Shown piece by piece: positions 1 to 8,920 of a DNA stretch of 15,905 bases. This DNA is from Actinomycetota bacterium. Lineage in GTDB: Bacteria > Actinomycetota > Thermoleophilia > Solirubrobacterales > Solirubrobacteraceae. The notes beneath the pieces are model-generated. The model was given only the letters and a program-made list of their open reading frames with translations. It was not told the DNA's origin and made no database searches. Position 1 is the stretch's first letter, and every line of letters begins with the position of its first letter. The stretch spans positions 1-15,905 of the forward strand of contig CAJCIJ010000133.1 of NCBI GenBank assembly GCA_903970315.1. Direction: 5' to 3'. The translations under genes and the position numbers were made by a program.

Positions 1-3000
1 GTGGAAGTGCTGCGCGAACCCGGTGGGCAGAAGCCTTACCAACTTCTCCCCGCCGACAAGCTCGATGTCAACGCCAACGGCGGGGTCTATGTAAGCGGAG
101 GCGTCACGCCCTCCGGAGAAGCTTGGCTGTGGGTGGTACAGACCGAAGCGACCACCATCGCCAGGAGGCTGGCCGTATTCCATAGGACGCCGGGCGGGGC
201 CTTCCAATACGACCCCGCAGCGACCAACACGCTGGCGCCGCTGCTGAACAACAACGCCGTCACCAGCGAAGCAGAGCTGTATGCGCAGCTGCGCGTGGAG
301 CAGAACCCCGAAGGGCATGTCTTCGGCCTGCTTACCGCCGGCTCGCAGGTCTATGGGTATCTCAAGGACGGCAAATGGACCCTCCAGGACACTCCGCTGC
401 CGCCGGCCGGAGTGGCAGGCGCGGCACCAATGACTTTCCGCGCGGGCGATCTTCAGGGTGCCGGCGAACTCTGGGGCACATTCGAAGTGGCCACGCACAC
501 CGGTGTGGGGTTGATCCTCGGCCACTTCTACGACGACGCGTGGCACTTCCCCCCGCACGGCCTGGGCCTGGACGCGCTGGACCTCACCGGCGCGCTTGCA
601 AAGCAACCGGGTGCCTTTGTCGAACCGCAAGCGGTCAAGGCCGAACCGGAAGGCCACGGCGTGTGGGTCGAAGCCAAGGTGCACCTGCCCGGCTATGAAG
701 CCAGTCGCGTCGTGGCGCGCTATGAAGAAGGGGCCGGAGGCAAAGCCAACTCGGTCACCTCGTGGTGCTCGCTGCCCGTGGCCAACTCCTGCGAAGAAGC
801 GCTCGGCCTGGCCACAGTGCCGGACGCATTCTTCAACACTCCGTCCGGCCAGGTCGCGCTGGCGCTCGGCGAAGGAGCCATCCACGTCTACTCGCACGGC
901 ATCTGGACACGCGTGATCGCGCCCGGGTACACACCCGAACACGGCGAGTCCTTCACCGAACCCAACTCAGGCTGGCTAGGCGGCACCAAGGCCGTCGGCC
1001 GGTGGTCCACAGGCCAGTCCAGTCCGCTGACATCCTGGCCCTTGCCGGACCGCTGGCCGCTGACCAGTGTCGCACTACCGCCAGGCAGCGATGGGCTTGC
1101 CGAAGAATCAGGCGCGCTGGCGGTTGGACTGAACGGCGCCAGCCTGCACTACGAAGCCGGTGCCGGCTGGCTGGTGGCCACAACCCCCCCGCGCGCGCGC
1201 CACATCAACCTGCTCGGCGTCGCCTTCGCCGGCCCCTCAAGCGCGTTTGCGGTCGGACAGTTCGGGGTCATACTGCGCTGGAACGGCAGCTCCTGGAGCG
1301 AAGACCCTCAGTCGGTCTCGCTCACGCAGGCGCAGCTGAACTCGGTGGCCTTCGCGCCGTCCGGCGAAGGCTGGGCGGTGGGCGCAGACGGAACGATCCT
1401 CCACTACAACGGCGAACACTGGATCACCGAAGAACCGCCGCACGGCGACTCCGGCGAGGACATCACCTCGGTGACGGTCGCCGGGAACGAAGTCTTCGCG
1501 GTCGCCGGCGGCAACCTGATCACACTTGGACCCGGCGGCGACTGGGAAGCGGTCGGGGAATCGCTGCTCCCCACCACTCCGCGGCTGGCGGCCGGCCGTC
1601 TGCGGCTAGTCGCCGGGCTGCCCGACGGAGGCCTGATCGCAGCCGGGAATGCCGTCATGCTTGTGCGCGAAGCGGCCGGTCAGAGCTTCCAGTACGCCTC
1701 GCAGCCGCTCTCCGGCGTGGCTGTAGCTTTGGCCCCATTCCGTGAATCAAACGGGGACCTGCGCGCGTACGTATCGATCGCACCGCCCGCGACCGCAAAC
1801 GGAGAACTGAGCAGCTTTCCGCCCGGCGACGGCGACCTGCTGCGCCAGACCGAAGGCGGCTGGCAGGACATAAGCGGTGGCCAGTTCGCCTCGACTGGCA
1901 CCAACGGCGACGGTGAGCTCAAGACCGACCCGGTGCTGGCCGTGGCAACCGGCCTCTCCGGCGAACACGCGTGGGCGGTCGGCGGCTACGCCGGCAGCGA
2001 AGACGCCGCCGGGCAGGGGGTCGCAGAAGTGCTTTCAGCACGTTCTACCGGCTGGGACACCGCGTCGATCTGGCGGTTTGACAGCAACGAAACCGTCAAC
2101 CCTCCAGCGCTGACGTCAGTCACGCCAACCCCCTCCGACAAGCCCGGCACGATCTCCTTCGCGTTCTTCACCAGCGCCATGTGCCGCACGCAGTGCTCAG
2201 CGGTCACCGACGCCCAGCCCAGCGTCAACCTCAAGTCGGCGGCCGAACAGATCGCTGCCTACGCTGCGCAGCCCGGAGGGCCCACGTTCGCGGTGCTCGG
2301 CGGCGACGCGCGCGGGCCACTGGAAGGCACAGGCCAAGCCGCCGACGAAGCCCAGCAGGCCGACTTCGCCCAGCTGCCCGAACTGCTTGCGCCACTGGGC
2401 GGGCTTCCAACGTTCGCGGCGCTCGGCCACTACGACCACGTGCCTGGGCAACAGGGAGAAACGCCGTGGGCCGAAGCGTTTGCGGGAGCCCCGCAGCCGT
2501 TCGGGTCCGGCGCGGACGCGGCCAGCATCATCCCGGACTCCTCCGGCGCGCCCACCCCCGGCGGGGATGTCAACCGTTACTACTCCTTCACAGCCGAGCA
2601 GAACGGCGCGGCCCTGCGGGTGATCGTGCTCGACAACTCCGAAGGCTCCCTGGAAGCTAGCGCCGCGACAACGGGACAACTGGGCTGGCTGGAAGAACAG
2701 CTCGGTGTCGCGCAGGCCGAAGAAGTCCCCATTGTGGTCTTTGCTGCCGAACCGCTGCATGAACCTGCCCCGCTCGGGCGCGGTGCAGCCGACGGCGAAT
2801 CGGTCGCAACGCTGCTCGCCAATGCCGGCGTTCTGGCGGTGTTCACGACCAACCCGTCACAGCTGGACCGTCACTACCTGATCCCCGAATACCCCGGCGA
2901 AGGGCCACAGATCCCGGAGTACGAGGGCGCCTCGCTGGGCTACCAGCAGTCCTCCAACGACGGCGTCATGTGGTACGACGTCACCGTCACCTCGCCAAAG

Positions 3001-4023
3001 CAGACGCTGAAGGTGTCGGCGGTGCCCGTGATCAACTCGCTTGCACTGAAGCCGGTCAACGGGCTGAGCGTGACCCGCAGTCTGACCCTGCAGTTCGAAG
3101 CCGTAGGAAGACGACCCGCGGGAACCCTCGCCACCCGGGTGGGCGAAAACCCGCTGTTCCCCGGCTACAGCAACTACGTCGAAATCCCGTCGTCGAAGTG
3201 CAGCTCGTGCGTGCTGCCCAGCTACACGTTTTCAAGCTCCGAACCGACCATAGGCACGTTCGTCGAACCGATCGCAGCCGGCTCGCCGCTGCCCAAGCTC
3301 GAAGAAAAGGGGCACCCGATTGCATCGGCGACCTCGGGCCTGTTCTGCGCCTACAACGCGGGCACCACCACGGTTTCGGTCACGGCCGGCCTATACAGCT
3401 ACTCGCTGCCCGTCACCGTCGCACCGGGCGGCGTGGGGTCGCCGTGCGGGACCGTTGCGCGGGTGGGCGTCGGCGAAGTCATCCACGTCCGCACCGCGCG
3501 CACGACCGCCCCGAATGAAGGCGCCGGCGTGGGCAAGCTGCAGACGTCTCTGGGCAACACGCTGCCCGCGGCGCTGCTCGCCATACCGCCGCTCCCGTCG
3601 CCGGCGCCGCACGTCACCGCGCACGTGGCGGCGCCCGTGGCAACCCCCTTGCCGGTGCCGCCGCCGCTGGAAAACTTCACCTCGCCCCCCACGATCCTCT
3701 CGGCGGCGACGCCACCGGTGGAGCCGATACCGCCGGGTGCCGGCGGCTTTGCGCAGAGTCCAGCGGCGGCCAAGCGCCGCGAAGAGGTGCGCAAGCACGC
3801 CAGCCAGTCGGCCTTTACGCTGCGGCCCGTCGCTGCGATCGGAGAATCTGGAGGCGAAGCCGAATGGTTCTACTGGGCAGTCGGGGCCGCCGCGTTGCTC
3901 GCCATGGGGCTGATAGCACGCGGGCTGCCCGCGGGGCCCCGAGCACGGCCGGCGTTACTGCTGAATCGCAGCACGGCGCTCGCGCGCCAGCGGGCCGACC
4001 GCGACCACCGTCGCAGCCGCTGA
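1..4023 (+). CDS. Large exported surface protein with propeller repeats, phosphoesterase-like region and C-terminal anchor (5' partial)
   Basis: The reading frame is open from the first base and ends at TGA 4021-4023 (1340 residues visible). It starts without a signal peptide, so the true start is probably upstream of the window and the GTG at base 1 is likely internal. Residues about 330-560 carry YCF48/BNR-like propeller repeats such as WAVGADGTILHYNGEHW. Residues about 715-960 resemble a calcineurin-like phosphoesterase (GGD at 767-769, GHYDH at 809-813, a His at 920), but several metal-ligand positions look lost. Beta-sandwich-like segments follow (about 1000-1160), one with a KCSSC motif, then a Pro/Ala-rich stalk (about 1190-1255). 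A single membrane helix (about 1288-1308) is followed by a basic tail, so the bulk should sit outside the cell. Glu is encoded mostly by GAA. The role is unknown; adhesion, surface sensing or a catalytically dead phosphoesterase are all possible. The domain calls are by eye. Confidence 0.8.
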   Translation: MEVLREPGGQKPYQLLPADKLDVNANGGVYVSGGVTPSGEAWLWVVQTEATTIARRLAVFHRTPGGAFQYDPAATNTLAPLLNNNAVTSEAELYAQLRVEQNPEGHVFGLLTAGSQVYGYLKDGKWTLQDTPLPPAGVAGAAPMTFRAGDLQGAGELWGTFEVATHTGVGLILGHFYDDAWHFPPHGLGLDALDLTGALAKQPGAFVEPQAVKAEPEGHGVWVEAKVHLPGYEASRVVARYEEGAGGKANSVTSWCSLPVANSCEEALGLATVPDAFFNTPSGQVALALGEGAIHVYSHGIWTRVIAPGYTPEHGESFTEPNSGWLGGTKAVGRWSTGQSSPLTSWPLPDRWPLTSVALPPGSDGLAEESGALAVGLNGASLHYEAGAGWLVATTPPRARHINLLGVAFAGPSSAFAVGQFGVILRWNGSSWSEDPQSVSLTQAQLNSVAFAPSGEGWAVGADGTILHYNGEHWITEEPPHGDSGEDITSVTVAGNEVFAVAGGNLITLGPGGDWEAVGESLLPTTPRLAAGRLRLVAGLPDGGLIAAGNAVMLVREAAGQSFQYASQPLSGVAVALAPFRESNGDLRAYVSIAPPATANGELSSFPPGDGDLLRQTEGGWQDISGGQFASTGTNGDGELKTDPVLAVATGLSGEHAWAVGGYAGSEDAAGQGVAEVLSARSTGWDTASIWRFDSNETVNPPALTSVTPTPSDKPGTISFAFFTSAMCRTQCSAVTDAQPSVNLKSAAEQIAAYAAQPGGPTFAVLGGDARGPLEGTGQAADEAQQADFAQLPELLAPLGGLPTFAALGHYDHVPGQQGETPWAEAFAGAPQPFGSGADAASIIPDSSGAPTPGGDVNRYYSFTAEQNGAALRVIVLDNSEGSLEASAATTGQLGWLEEQLGVAQAEEVPIVVFAAEPLHEPAPLGRGAADGESVATLLANAGVLAVFTTNPSQLDRHYLIPEYPGEGPQIPEYEGASLGYQQSSNDGVMWYDVTVTSPKQTLKVSAVPVINSLALKPVNGLSVTRSLTLQFEAVGRRPAGTLATRVGENPLFPGYSNYVEIPSSKCSSCVLPSYTFSSSEPTIGTFVEPIAAGSPLPKLEEKGHPIASATSGLFCAYNAGTTTVSVTAGLYSYSLPVTVAPGGVGSPCGTVARVGVGEVIHVRTARTTAPNEGAGVGKLQTSLGNTLPAALLAIPPLPSPAPHVTAHVAAPVATPLPVPPPLENFTSPPTILSAATPPVEPIPPGAGGFAQSPAAAKRREEVRKHASQSAFTLRPVAAIGESGGEAEWFYWAVGAAALLAMGLIARGLPAGPRARPALLLNRSTALARQRADRDHRRSR

Positions 4024-5700
4024 CCGCCCACCGCGCGCCAGCGACGCCACAGCGGCGATCAGGCAGGCGCCGATCGCAAACGCAAACGCCTCGTGCAGAC
4101 CCGTCCGAAACGACGGCGAGATCAGATGCGCAAAGAACGAGCGGCCCGTGATCGTGGCGTAGTTGGTCGCCGACAGCGAAGCGAGCACATGCGGGCCGGC
4201 CAGGTGCGCAAGGGGGTTGTAGCCAAGAAACGCCGCGAACAGGATCGACACCGGGGGCAGGTGGGCGATTCGCTGCGCCGCGACGCCGCTGACGCCGTGA
4301 GCGGTCAGGCCGGCAGCCATCGTCGCCGGGAGGCTGGAGGCCAGGCCGATGATCATCAGCGTGAAGAAGATGCCGATGGACAGCACCTGGGCGGAGTTCT
4401 GGAAGGTCTGGTTCATCCCCCCTCCCGCCCCCCGCTCAGCCGTCGGCAGGCTGTTCATCACCGCAGCGCGGTTCGGGGAGGCGAACATCCCCATCGAGGC
4501 CCCCTGAAGGAAGAGCACCAGTGCGAAGAGCACGTACGGGAAGTCGGTGGGCAACAGGGCGAGCAGCAGGAAGCTCGTCGCGCTGCCGATCATGCCGCCC
4601 GTGGCAAACCAGCGCGAGCCAAAGCGGTCCGACAAGTACCCGGAGGCCGGGCCCACCAGGAGCATGCCAAGCGTCAGCGGCAGCATGTAGATGCCCGCCC
4701 ACAGCGGCGTTTCGGTGAAGTTGTAGCCGTGCTGGGGAAGCCAGATGCCCTGCAGCCAGATGATCAGCATGAACATCAGCCCGCCGCGCGCGATCGCCGA
4801 CAGGAACGTCGAGAGGGTCCCGAAGGTAAAGGCGCGGATGCGGAACAGCTGCAGGCGGAACATGGGCGCCTTGGCGTAGCGCTCGATCACCAAAAAGGCC
4901 GCCAGGAAGGCTGTGCCGGCGGCCAGCAGCGCGAGCACGCGCGGACTCCCCCAGCCGGTTGTGTCGTGGCCGTAGGGGCGAATCCCGTAGGTGACCGAGA
5001 CCATGATCAAGATCAGCCCCAGGGCGAAGGAGATGTTGCCGGGCCAGTCGATCCGTGCCGGACGCGGCTTGCTGCGCTCCTGGAGCTTCAGGTAGGCCCA
5101 GACCGTCCCAAACAGACCCACGGGCACCGAGATCAGGAAGACCAGGCGCCAGTCGATCGGGGCGAGGATGCCGCCGAGCACAAGGCCCACGAACATGCCG
5201 CTGACGCCCACGATGTTGTTGATCCCCAGGGCCATGCCTCGCTGGTGGACCGGGAAGGCGTCGGTGATGATCGCCGCCGCGTTGGCCAGCAGGAATGCCG
5301 CGCCCACGCCCTGCACGACGCGAAAGCCGATCAGGTACATCGCCCCGGAGCGACCGTCAAGCCAGTCCACGGTCAAAAACAGCGAGGCCACGGTGTAGAT
5401 GACGAAGCCGAGGTTGTACATCTTCACGCGGCCAAACATGTCCCCAAGGCGGCCCAGGCTGACGATCAGGACGCTTGAGACGACCAGAAAGCCGAGGATC
5501 ATCCACAGCAGGTAGAAGCTGTTTGCCGGCTGCAGCGGGTCCAGGTGGATGCCGCGGAAGATGTCCGGCATTGCAATCAGCGTGATCGAGCCGTCCAGCG
5601 TGGCCAGCAGCACGCCCAGGGTCACGTTGGAGAGCGCAATCCACTTGTAGCGGTCGTTGTCGTCAGCGGTCGGGCGCGCGGAGGCTGCGGCGAATCGCAT
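3955..5700 (-). CDS. MFS drug/metabolite exporter, DHA2 (14-helix) type
   Basis: This 581-residue protein is almost entirely hydrophobic helices, as expected for the EmrB/QacA (DHA2) branch of the major facilitator superfamily. These are inner-membrane proton-driven exporters. Visible family signatures are the helix-1 motif LLATLDGSITLIAMPDI, the loop 2-3 motif LGRLGDMFGRVKMYNLG (about residues 80-97), and RVVQGVGAAFLLANAAAIITD around helix 4. A second loop motif (SDRFGSRW) lies in the C-terminal half. I chose the ATG at 5700. The frame stays open for 152 more codons upstream, but those lie antiparallel within the protease gene region and read as Arg/Pro/Cys-rich non-membrane sequence. The gene starts 49 bases after the protease gene stops, so cotranscription is likely. 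Its last 69 bases overlap the convergent surface-protein gene. The substrate cannot be read from sequence; export of the nearby polyketide/sulfate product is only a possibility. Confidence 0.9.
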   Translation of the reverse strand: MRFAAASARPTADDNDRYKWIALSNVTLGVLLATLDGSITLIAMPDIFRGIHLDPLQPANSFYLLWMILGFLVVSSVLIVSLGRLGDMFGRVKMYNLGFVIYTVASLFLTVDWLDGRSGAMYLIGFRVVQGVGAAFLLANAAAIITDAFPVHQRGMALGINNIVGVSGMFVGLVLGGILAPIDWRLVFLISVPVGLFGTVWAYLKLQERSKPRPARIDWPGNISFALGLILIMVSVTYGIRPYGHDTTGWGSPRVLALLAAGTAFLAAFLVIERYAKAPMFRLQLFRIRAFTFGTLSTFLSAIARGGLMFMLIIWLQGIWLPQHGYNFTETPLWAGIYMLPLTLGMLLVGPASGYLSDRFGSRWFATGGMIGSATSFLLLALLPTDFPYVLFALVLFLQGASMGMFASPNRAAVMNSLPTAERGAGGGMNQTFQNSAQVLSIGIFFTLMIIGLASSLPATMAAGLTAHGVSGVAAQRIAHLPPVSILFAAFLGYNPLAHLAGPHVLASLSATNYATITGRSFFAHLISPSFRTGLHEAFAFAIGACLIAAVASLARGGRSAAATVVAVGPLARERRAAIQQ

Positions 5701-5749
5701 CCACCGATGCTGGCACACAGCGCCGTGATCGGACGCCGCGGGCGCCGGC

Positions 5750-8700
5750 TCACTCGACAGGGTGAGCAGACCAGGTGCCGGCGCCGTCTGCGTTGGACAC
5801 CAGCAGCGCACCTTCGGGTCCAATGGCAGCGAACGCACATTGCAACCGGTCGGTGCACGCCAGAGTGCCGCGCACCGGCAGAGCGCCCTGTGTGGCCAGC
5901 GGGCGCGCCGTCCAGTGGGCGCCACCGTCACCTGTGACGAGCGCGTACGTGGAGGTGCGGGCAGCCGGCCCAGCCGAGAAGGTGGTGCCGAGCAGAAGGC
6001 AGGTCGTGGCGCTCGAACAGGCGATCTGCGGATCCAGCGACTGCGCGGGCAGCGTGTCCACCACCGTCCACGTGGCACCCAGGTTGCGGCTACGCAGCAC
6101 TGCTGCGACCGACACCGCGTGGCGACCGGAGCCGGCCTGGCCCAGGGTTGGGCCAACCGCGTAACAAGCGGTCTGGGTGGGACAGCTCATCGACCCCACG
6201 TTCAACAGGGCGCGATCGCTGGCCTGGCGAGCCCACGCAGCGCCCCCGTCGGTGGTCACATCGACAAGCCCGTGTCGGCCATCGCTGCCAAACGCCCAGC
6301 ACACCGAGGAGCCGGCGCACGTCAAGCCGGCCAGTGCGCCCGCTTCTGCGCGCAAGCCCGGCAACGTCACGGGCCTGCTCCAGCGCAGGCCGCGATCGCG
6401 TGAGAACTTGACCGTGCTGTCTGCCTGGGCAAAGCAGTCCTCAGCGGTGGGACATACGAGGTCGTCGCTGGACACCCTGCCGCGGCTCCTGACCACCTGC
6501 CCCGTCACCCGGCCCGCCGCATCGGTCGCCAGCTGTTGCGCACCGGCCATGACCAAACAGCTCCCGGCGGAAGTGCATGAGATGTCGTTGGTGGCGCCCA
6601 GTCCGATTGCGTGCACCGCGGGCGACACCACCGGCGACCAGGTCTGGCCATTGTCGTGCGTCTGGGCAACTTCGATTGCCTGGCGGCCCGTCCCCAGATC
6701 GGTGTTGGCGATGGCCACCGAGCAGCGTGGCCCCTGCCAGCAGCTCACACCAGTGACCGTACGGTCAAACCCGGTGGCGTCGGCCACCCAGAAGTGGTTC
6801 CACCTGATCCGCTGCTGGCCGGCCGTTGCCGGCGAGATCACCACGCCGACCAGAAACGGTGCGCTGACCCCCACCAGCGCGAGCGCGCCCACTGCTCGGA
6901 GGTCGCGCAGCCCAATGCGCAGGGGACCTGCCGTCAACAGCCGGACCGCCCCGAAATCGGCGGCCAGGACGGTGCCGATCACGGGCACTGCCCAGATCAG
7001 CGCGGCGGGCCTGAGCGAGCCACCGTGGACGTAGACCAGGACCGCGGGGGCCAGTGCCAGGGGCGTCACGAACACGAGCACCAGGACCGCGCCACACTGC
7101 GCCACCAGCCGTCTCACAGTCCCCCCGGGCAGGTAGGTCGGGGGCGGCGGCGCCAGCGCCACTGACAGCGTGAGGCACAGGCAGACAACGAAGACCGCAA
7201 CCACCCCCAGCACACCCACAAGTGCGCCCGGATCGACGTGGAAGCTCAGCAGGCCGCCGTGAGTAGCCGTCGCGGGGGCGTGTCCGGTGAGAACCATGTA
7301 GACGGCCAGCCCCGCCAGCCCAAGCGCCGTGGCGACCTCGACGAAAATCGGCAATGCCCATACCAGCGGCAGGGTCCTCACAGCCCGCCCCTGCCGGACC
7401 GCCGCTACATCCGCGGCCGGCGCGACTACTGACGGCTGCGATGGCAGCGCCAGCAGCTGATCGAGCTCGGGGACCAGCAGGCAGTCGCTGTGGAGCTCGC
7501 GCGCCCGCTCAAGCTCGCCGGCAGCGGCGTCAACGCGGCCCGTGCGAGCGTAGAGCAGGGCCGTGATGCAGTGCTCGGATGCCACCGCCTTGGCCAGCTG
7601 GTCGCGCGCCGGGCCCTTGGCACGCGCAAGCGCCTTGCGCTGCCGGGCGGTGACGTTGTGAATGATCGCCTCGGCCTCATCAAAGCGACCCAGCCGCACC
7701 AGCACCAGCGCCAGAGTGCCCAGGACAGCGGGGTTGTTGGGGATGATCCGCAGCGCCTCGCGAGCGGCCCACTCGGCGTCTGGCATGTACTCCGGCCAGC
7801 CGCCCACGGCCAGCCGCCAAGCCCTGTTGTTGAGCGCCATGCCCCGCAGATTCGGGAAGGCGCGCTTGTCATAGGCCAGGCGCCCGGAGCGCAGAAATCC
7901 CTCATCGAGATCTTCCTGGCGCCGTCCCTCGTGCAGCAGGAACATCGCCAGCATCGCCTCGGCATCCGGGTAGTCGCCGCCCGCCCGGTCGATCTCGCCG
8001 CGCAGGTGGTCGAACACCTGGGCACCACGTCCCTCCAGCAAGAGCAGCCGGCAACGCTCGGCCAGTTCCAGCCTGCGCGTGTGAGCCGTAGCCCAGTAGG
8101 AGCGCGTCAGGTTCTTCATCATCTGCCAGCCGTCGGTGCCAACGCGCGAGCCCATGCCCGCCGGTCTTGGCAGGAGGTTCTCGGCGAACAGCAGCAGGTT
8201 GCCCCCCGCCGCTGCAGTCGCGATAGCTGGCGCATAGGACCGCGCGGCCAGGAGCACACCGGCGAGCAGCAGGTTTGAGAGTGGCCCGGCAAAGGCGACC
8301 GCGGCACGCATGTTGCCGTCCATCTGTGTCTCCCCGGGCCGCCACCCGGTCATACCGGCCAGTGGCATCAGATGGACCGACACGCGAGTGCCGCCAAGCT
8401 TCACCTGGAACAGAACGGGCCCGGCCCCGAGCGCCACGGTGCTCACGTCCAGCCCAAAGCCGCGGGCGCAAACCGCGTGCGCACCCTCGTGCACGATCAC
8501 CCCCACCACGAGGCCGAGATAGAACCCCAGCAACTCCGTGCCAGTCAGCCCGTGACGCGCCGCGCCCAGGAAAGTCTGGTGCGTTGTGATCGCCACGACG
8601 CGCGGGATGAAGTACCAGAGCATCGCCAAAGTCAGCGCCCAGCTGACAACCGTGGTTACGGCGGCGACGAGTCTGTGGCGGCCCCTGCAGCCGGTGCACA

Positions 8701-8875
8701 GGAGCGTGTTGTTGGCAACCACGCTGTCCTGCGCATCGCGGCCGCAGTTCTCGCAGGAAGGGCCAACGAGCACACCCGCTCCCGGCTGGGTCTCAACCGC
8801 GGCCGAAGCAGCGGCCGAGTCCTGTGTTATCGCCCCCGTCGGCTGGCCGCCGACAGGCACGCTGATGGCGTCCAT
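5750..8875 (-). CDS. Multidomain site-2-protease-like (M50) membrane protein with TPR-like region and C-terminal seven-repeat propeller
   Basis: The protein has 1041 residues from the ATG at 8875, chosen because GGGGGAG lies 7 bases upstream; a TTG nine codons earlier is less likely. Order: a CxxC...CxxC zinc ribbon (Cys41, 44, 60, 63); a membrane-embedded M50 core with HEGAH (His129, Glu130, His133), GPLSN (197-201), and NLLP...TDG (Asp248, probable third zinc ligand). A helical TPR-like stretch follows (about 255-480), then about five more membrane helices (about 500-690), then an outer domain (about 700-1041). That domain has seven repeats, each with a C-x5-C pair, and Asp boxes such as TTDGGAAW, typical of BNR/sialidase-like propellers. 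With N-in topology and four plus five helices, the TPR part would be cytosolic and the propeller outside. M50 proteases cut transmembrane substrates, often anti-sigma factors. The substrate here is unknown. The gene is 45 bases after a DUF2510 gene. Confidence 0.9.
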   Translation of the reverse strand: MDAISVPVGGQPTGAITQDSAAASAAVETQPGAGVLVGPSCENCGRDAQDSVVANNTLLCTGCRGRHRLVAAVTTVVSWALTLAMLWYFIPRVVAITTHQTFLGAARHGLTGTELLGFYLGLVVGVIVHEGAHAVCARGFGLDVSTVALGAGPVLFQVKLGGTRVSVHLMPLAGMTGWRPGETQMDGNMRAAVAFAGPLSNLLLAGVLLAARSYAPAIATAAAGGNLLLFAENLLPRPAGMGSRVGTDGWQMMKNLTRSYWATAHTRRLELAERCRLLLLEGRGAQVFDHLRGEIDRAGGDYPDAEAMLAMFLLHEGRRQEDLDEGFLRSGRLAYDKRAFPNLRGMALNNRAWRLAVGGWPEYMPDAEWAAREALRIIPNNPAVLGTLALVLVRLGRFDEAEAIIHNVTARQRKALARAKGPARDQLAKAVASEHCITALLYARTGRVDAAAGELERARELHSDCLLVPELDQLLALPSQPSVVAPAADVAAVRQGRAVRTLPLVWALPIFVEVATALGLAGLAVYMVLTGHAPATATHGGLLSFHVDPGALVGVLGVVAVFVVCLCLTLSVALAPPPPTYLPGGTVRRLVAQCGAVLVLVFVTPLALAPAVLVYVHGGSLRPAALIWAVPVIGTVLAADFGAVRLLTAGPLRIGLRDLRAVGALALVGVSAPFLVGVVISPATAGQQRIRWNHFWVADATGFDRTVTGVSCWQGPRCSVAIANTDLGTGRQAIEVAQTHDNGQTWSPVVSPAVHAIGLGATNDISCTSAGSCLVMAGAQQLATDAAGRVTGQVVRSRGRVSSDDLVCPTAEDCFAQADSTVKFSRDRGLRWSRPVTLPGLRAEAGALAGLTCAGSSVCWAFGSDGRHGLVDVTTDGGAAWARQASDRALLNVGSMSCPTQTACYAVGPTLGQAGSGRHAVSVAAVLRSRNLGATWTVVDTLPAQSLDPQIACSSATTCLLLGTTFSAGPAARTSTYALVTGDGGAHWTARPLATQGALPVRGTLACTDRLQCAFAAIGPEGALLVSNADGAGTWSAHPVE

Positions 8876-8879
8876 GCCG

Positions 8880-8906
8880 CTACTCCCCCGGGCAGTCGCC
8901 AAGCAT
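8880..8906 (-). other. Possible eight-codon minicistron ahead of the M50 gene
   Basis: Between the DUF2510 stop and the protease start there is an ATG at 8906 followed by seven sense codons (MLGDCPGE) and TAG at 8882-8880. Its last sense codons form the GGGGGAG ribosome binding site of the protease gene. Such a small frame could couple translation of the two genes, or arise by chance in GC-rich DNA. Confidence 0.2.
8883..8889 (-). promoter_or_regulatory. Ribosome binding site deciding the M50 protein start
   Basis: On the minus strand GGGGGAG is followed by a 7-base spacer and then ATG at 8875. This is the clearest Shine-Dalgarno sequence in the left half of the window and is why I prefer the ATG over the upstream TTG at 8902. 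Confidence 0.7.
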
Positions 8907-8920
8907 GGAGGGTGGCCCCG

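Noticed and set aside
4093..5478. Long plus-strand open frame (461 codons) opposite the exporter gene
   Set aside because: Its product is Arg/Gln/His/Gly-rich low-complexity sequence without domains, typical of antisense frames in high-GC genes. The minus strand encodes a clear MFS protein.
5701..6156. 152-codon N-terminal extension of the MFS gene
   Set aside because: It overlaps the end of the protease gene on the same strand in another frame and reads as Arg/Pro/Cys-rich non-membrane sequence, whereas MFS proteins start just before helix 1.
6177..7034. Plus-strand open frame (285 codons) opposite the propeller part of the M50 gene
   Set aside because: No recognisable domain; Ser/Pro/Arg-rich composition of an antisense shadow. 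The opposite strand has strict propeller repeats.
7490..8278. Plus-strand open frame (262 codons) opposite the TPR and protease region
   Set aside because: No motif or plausible ribosome binding site, and the opposite strand carries the HExxH core.
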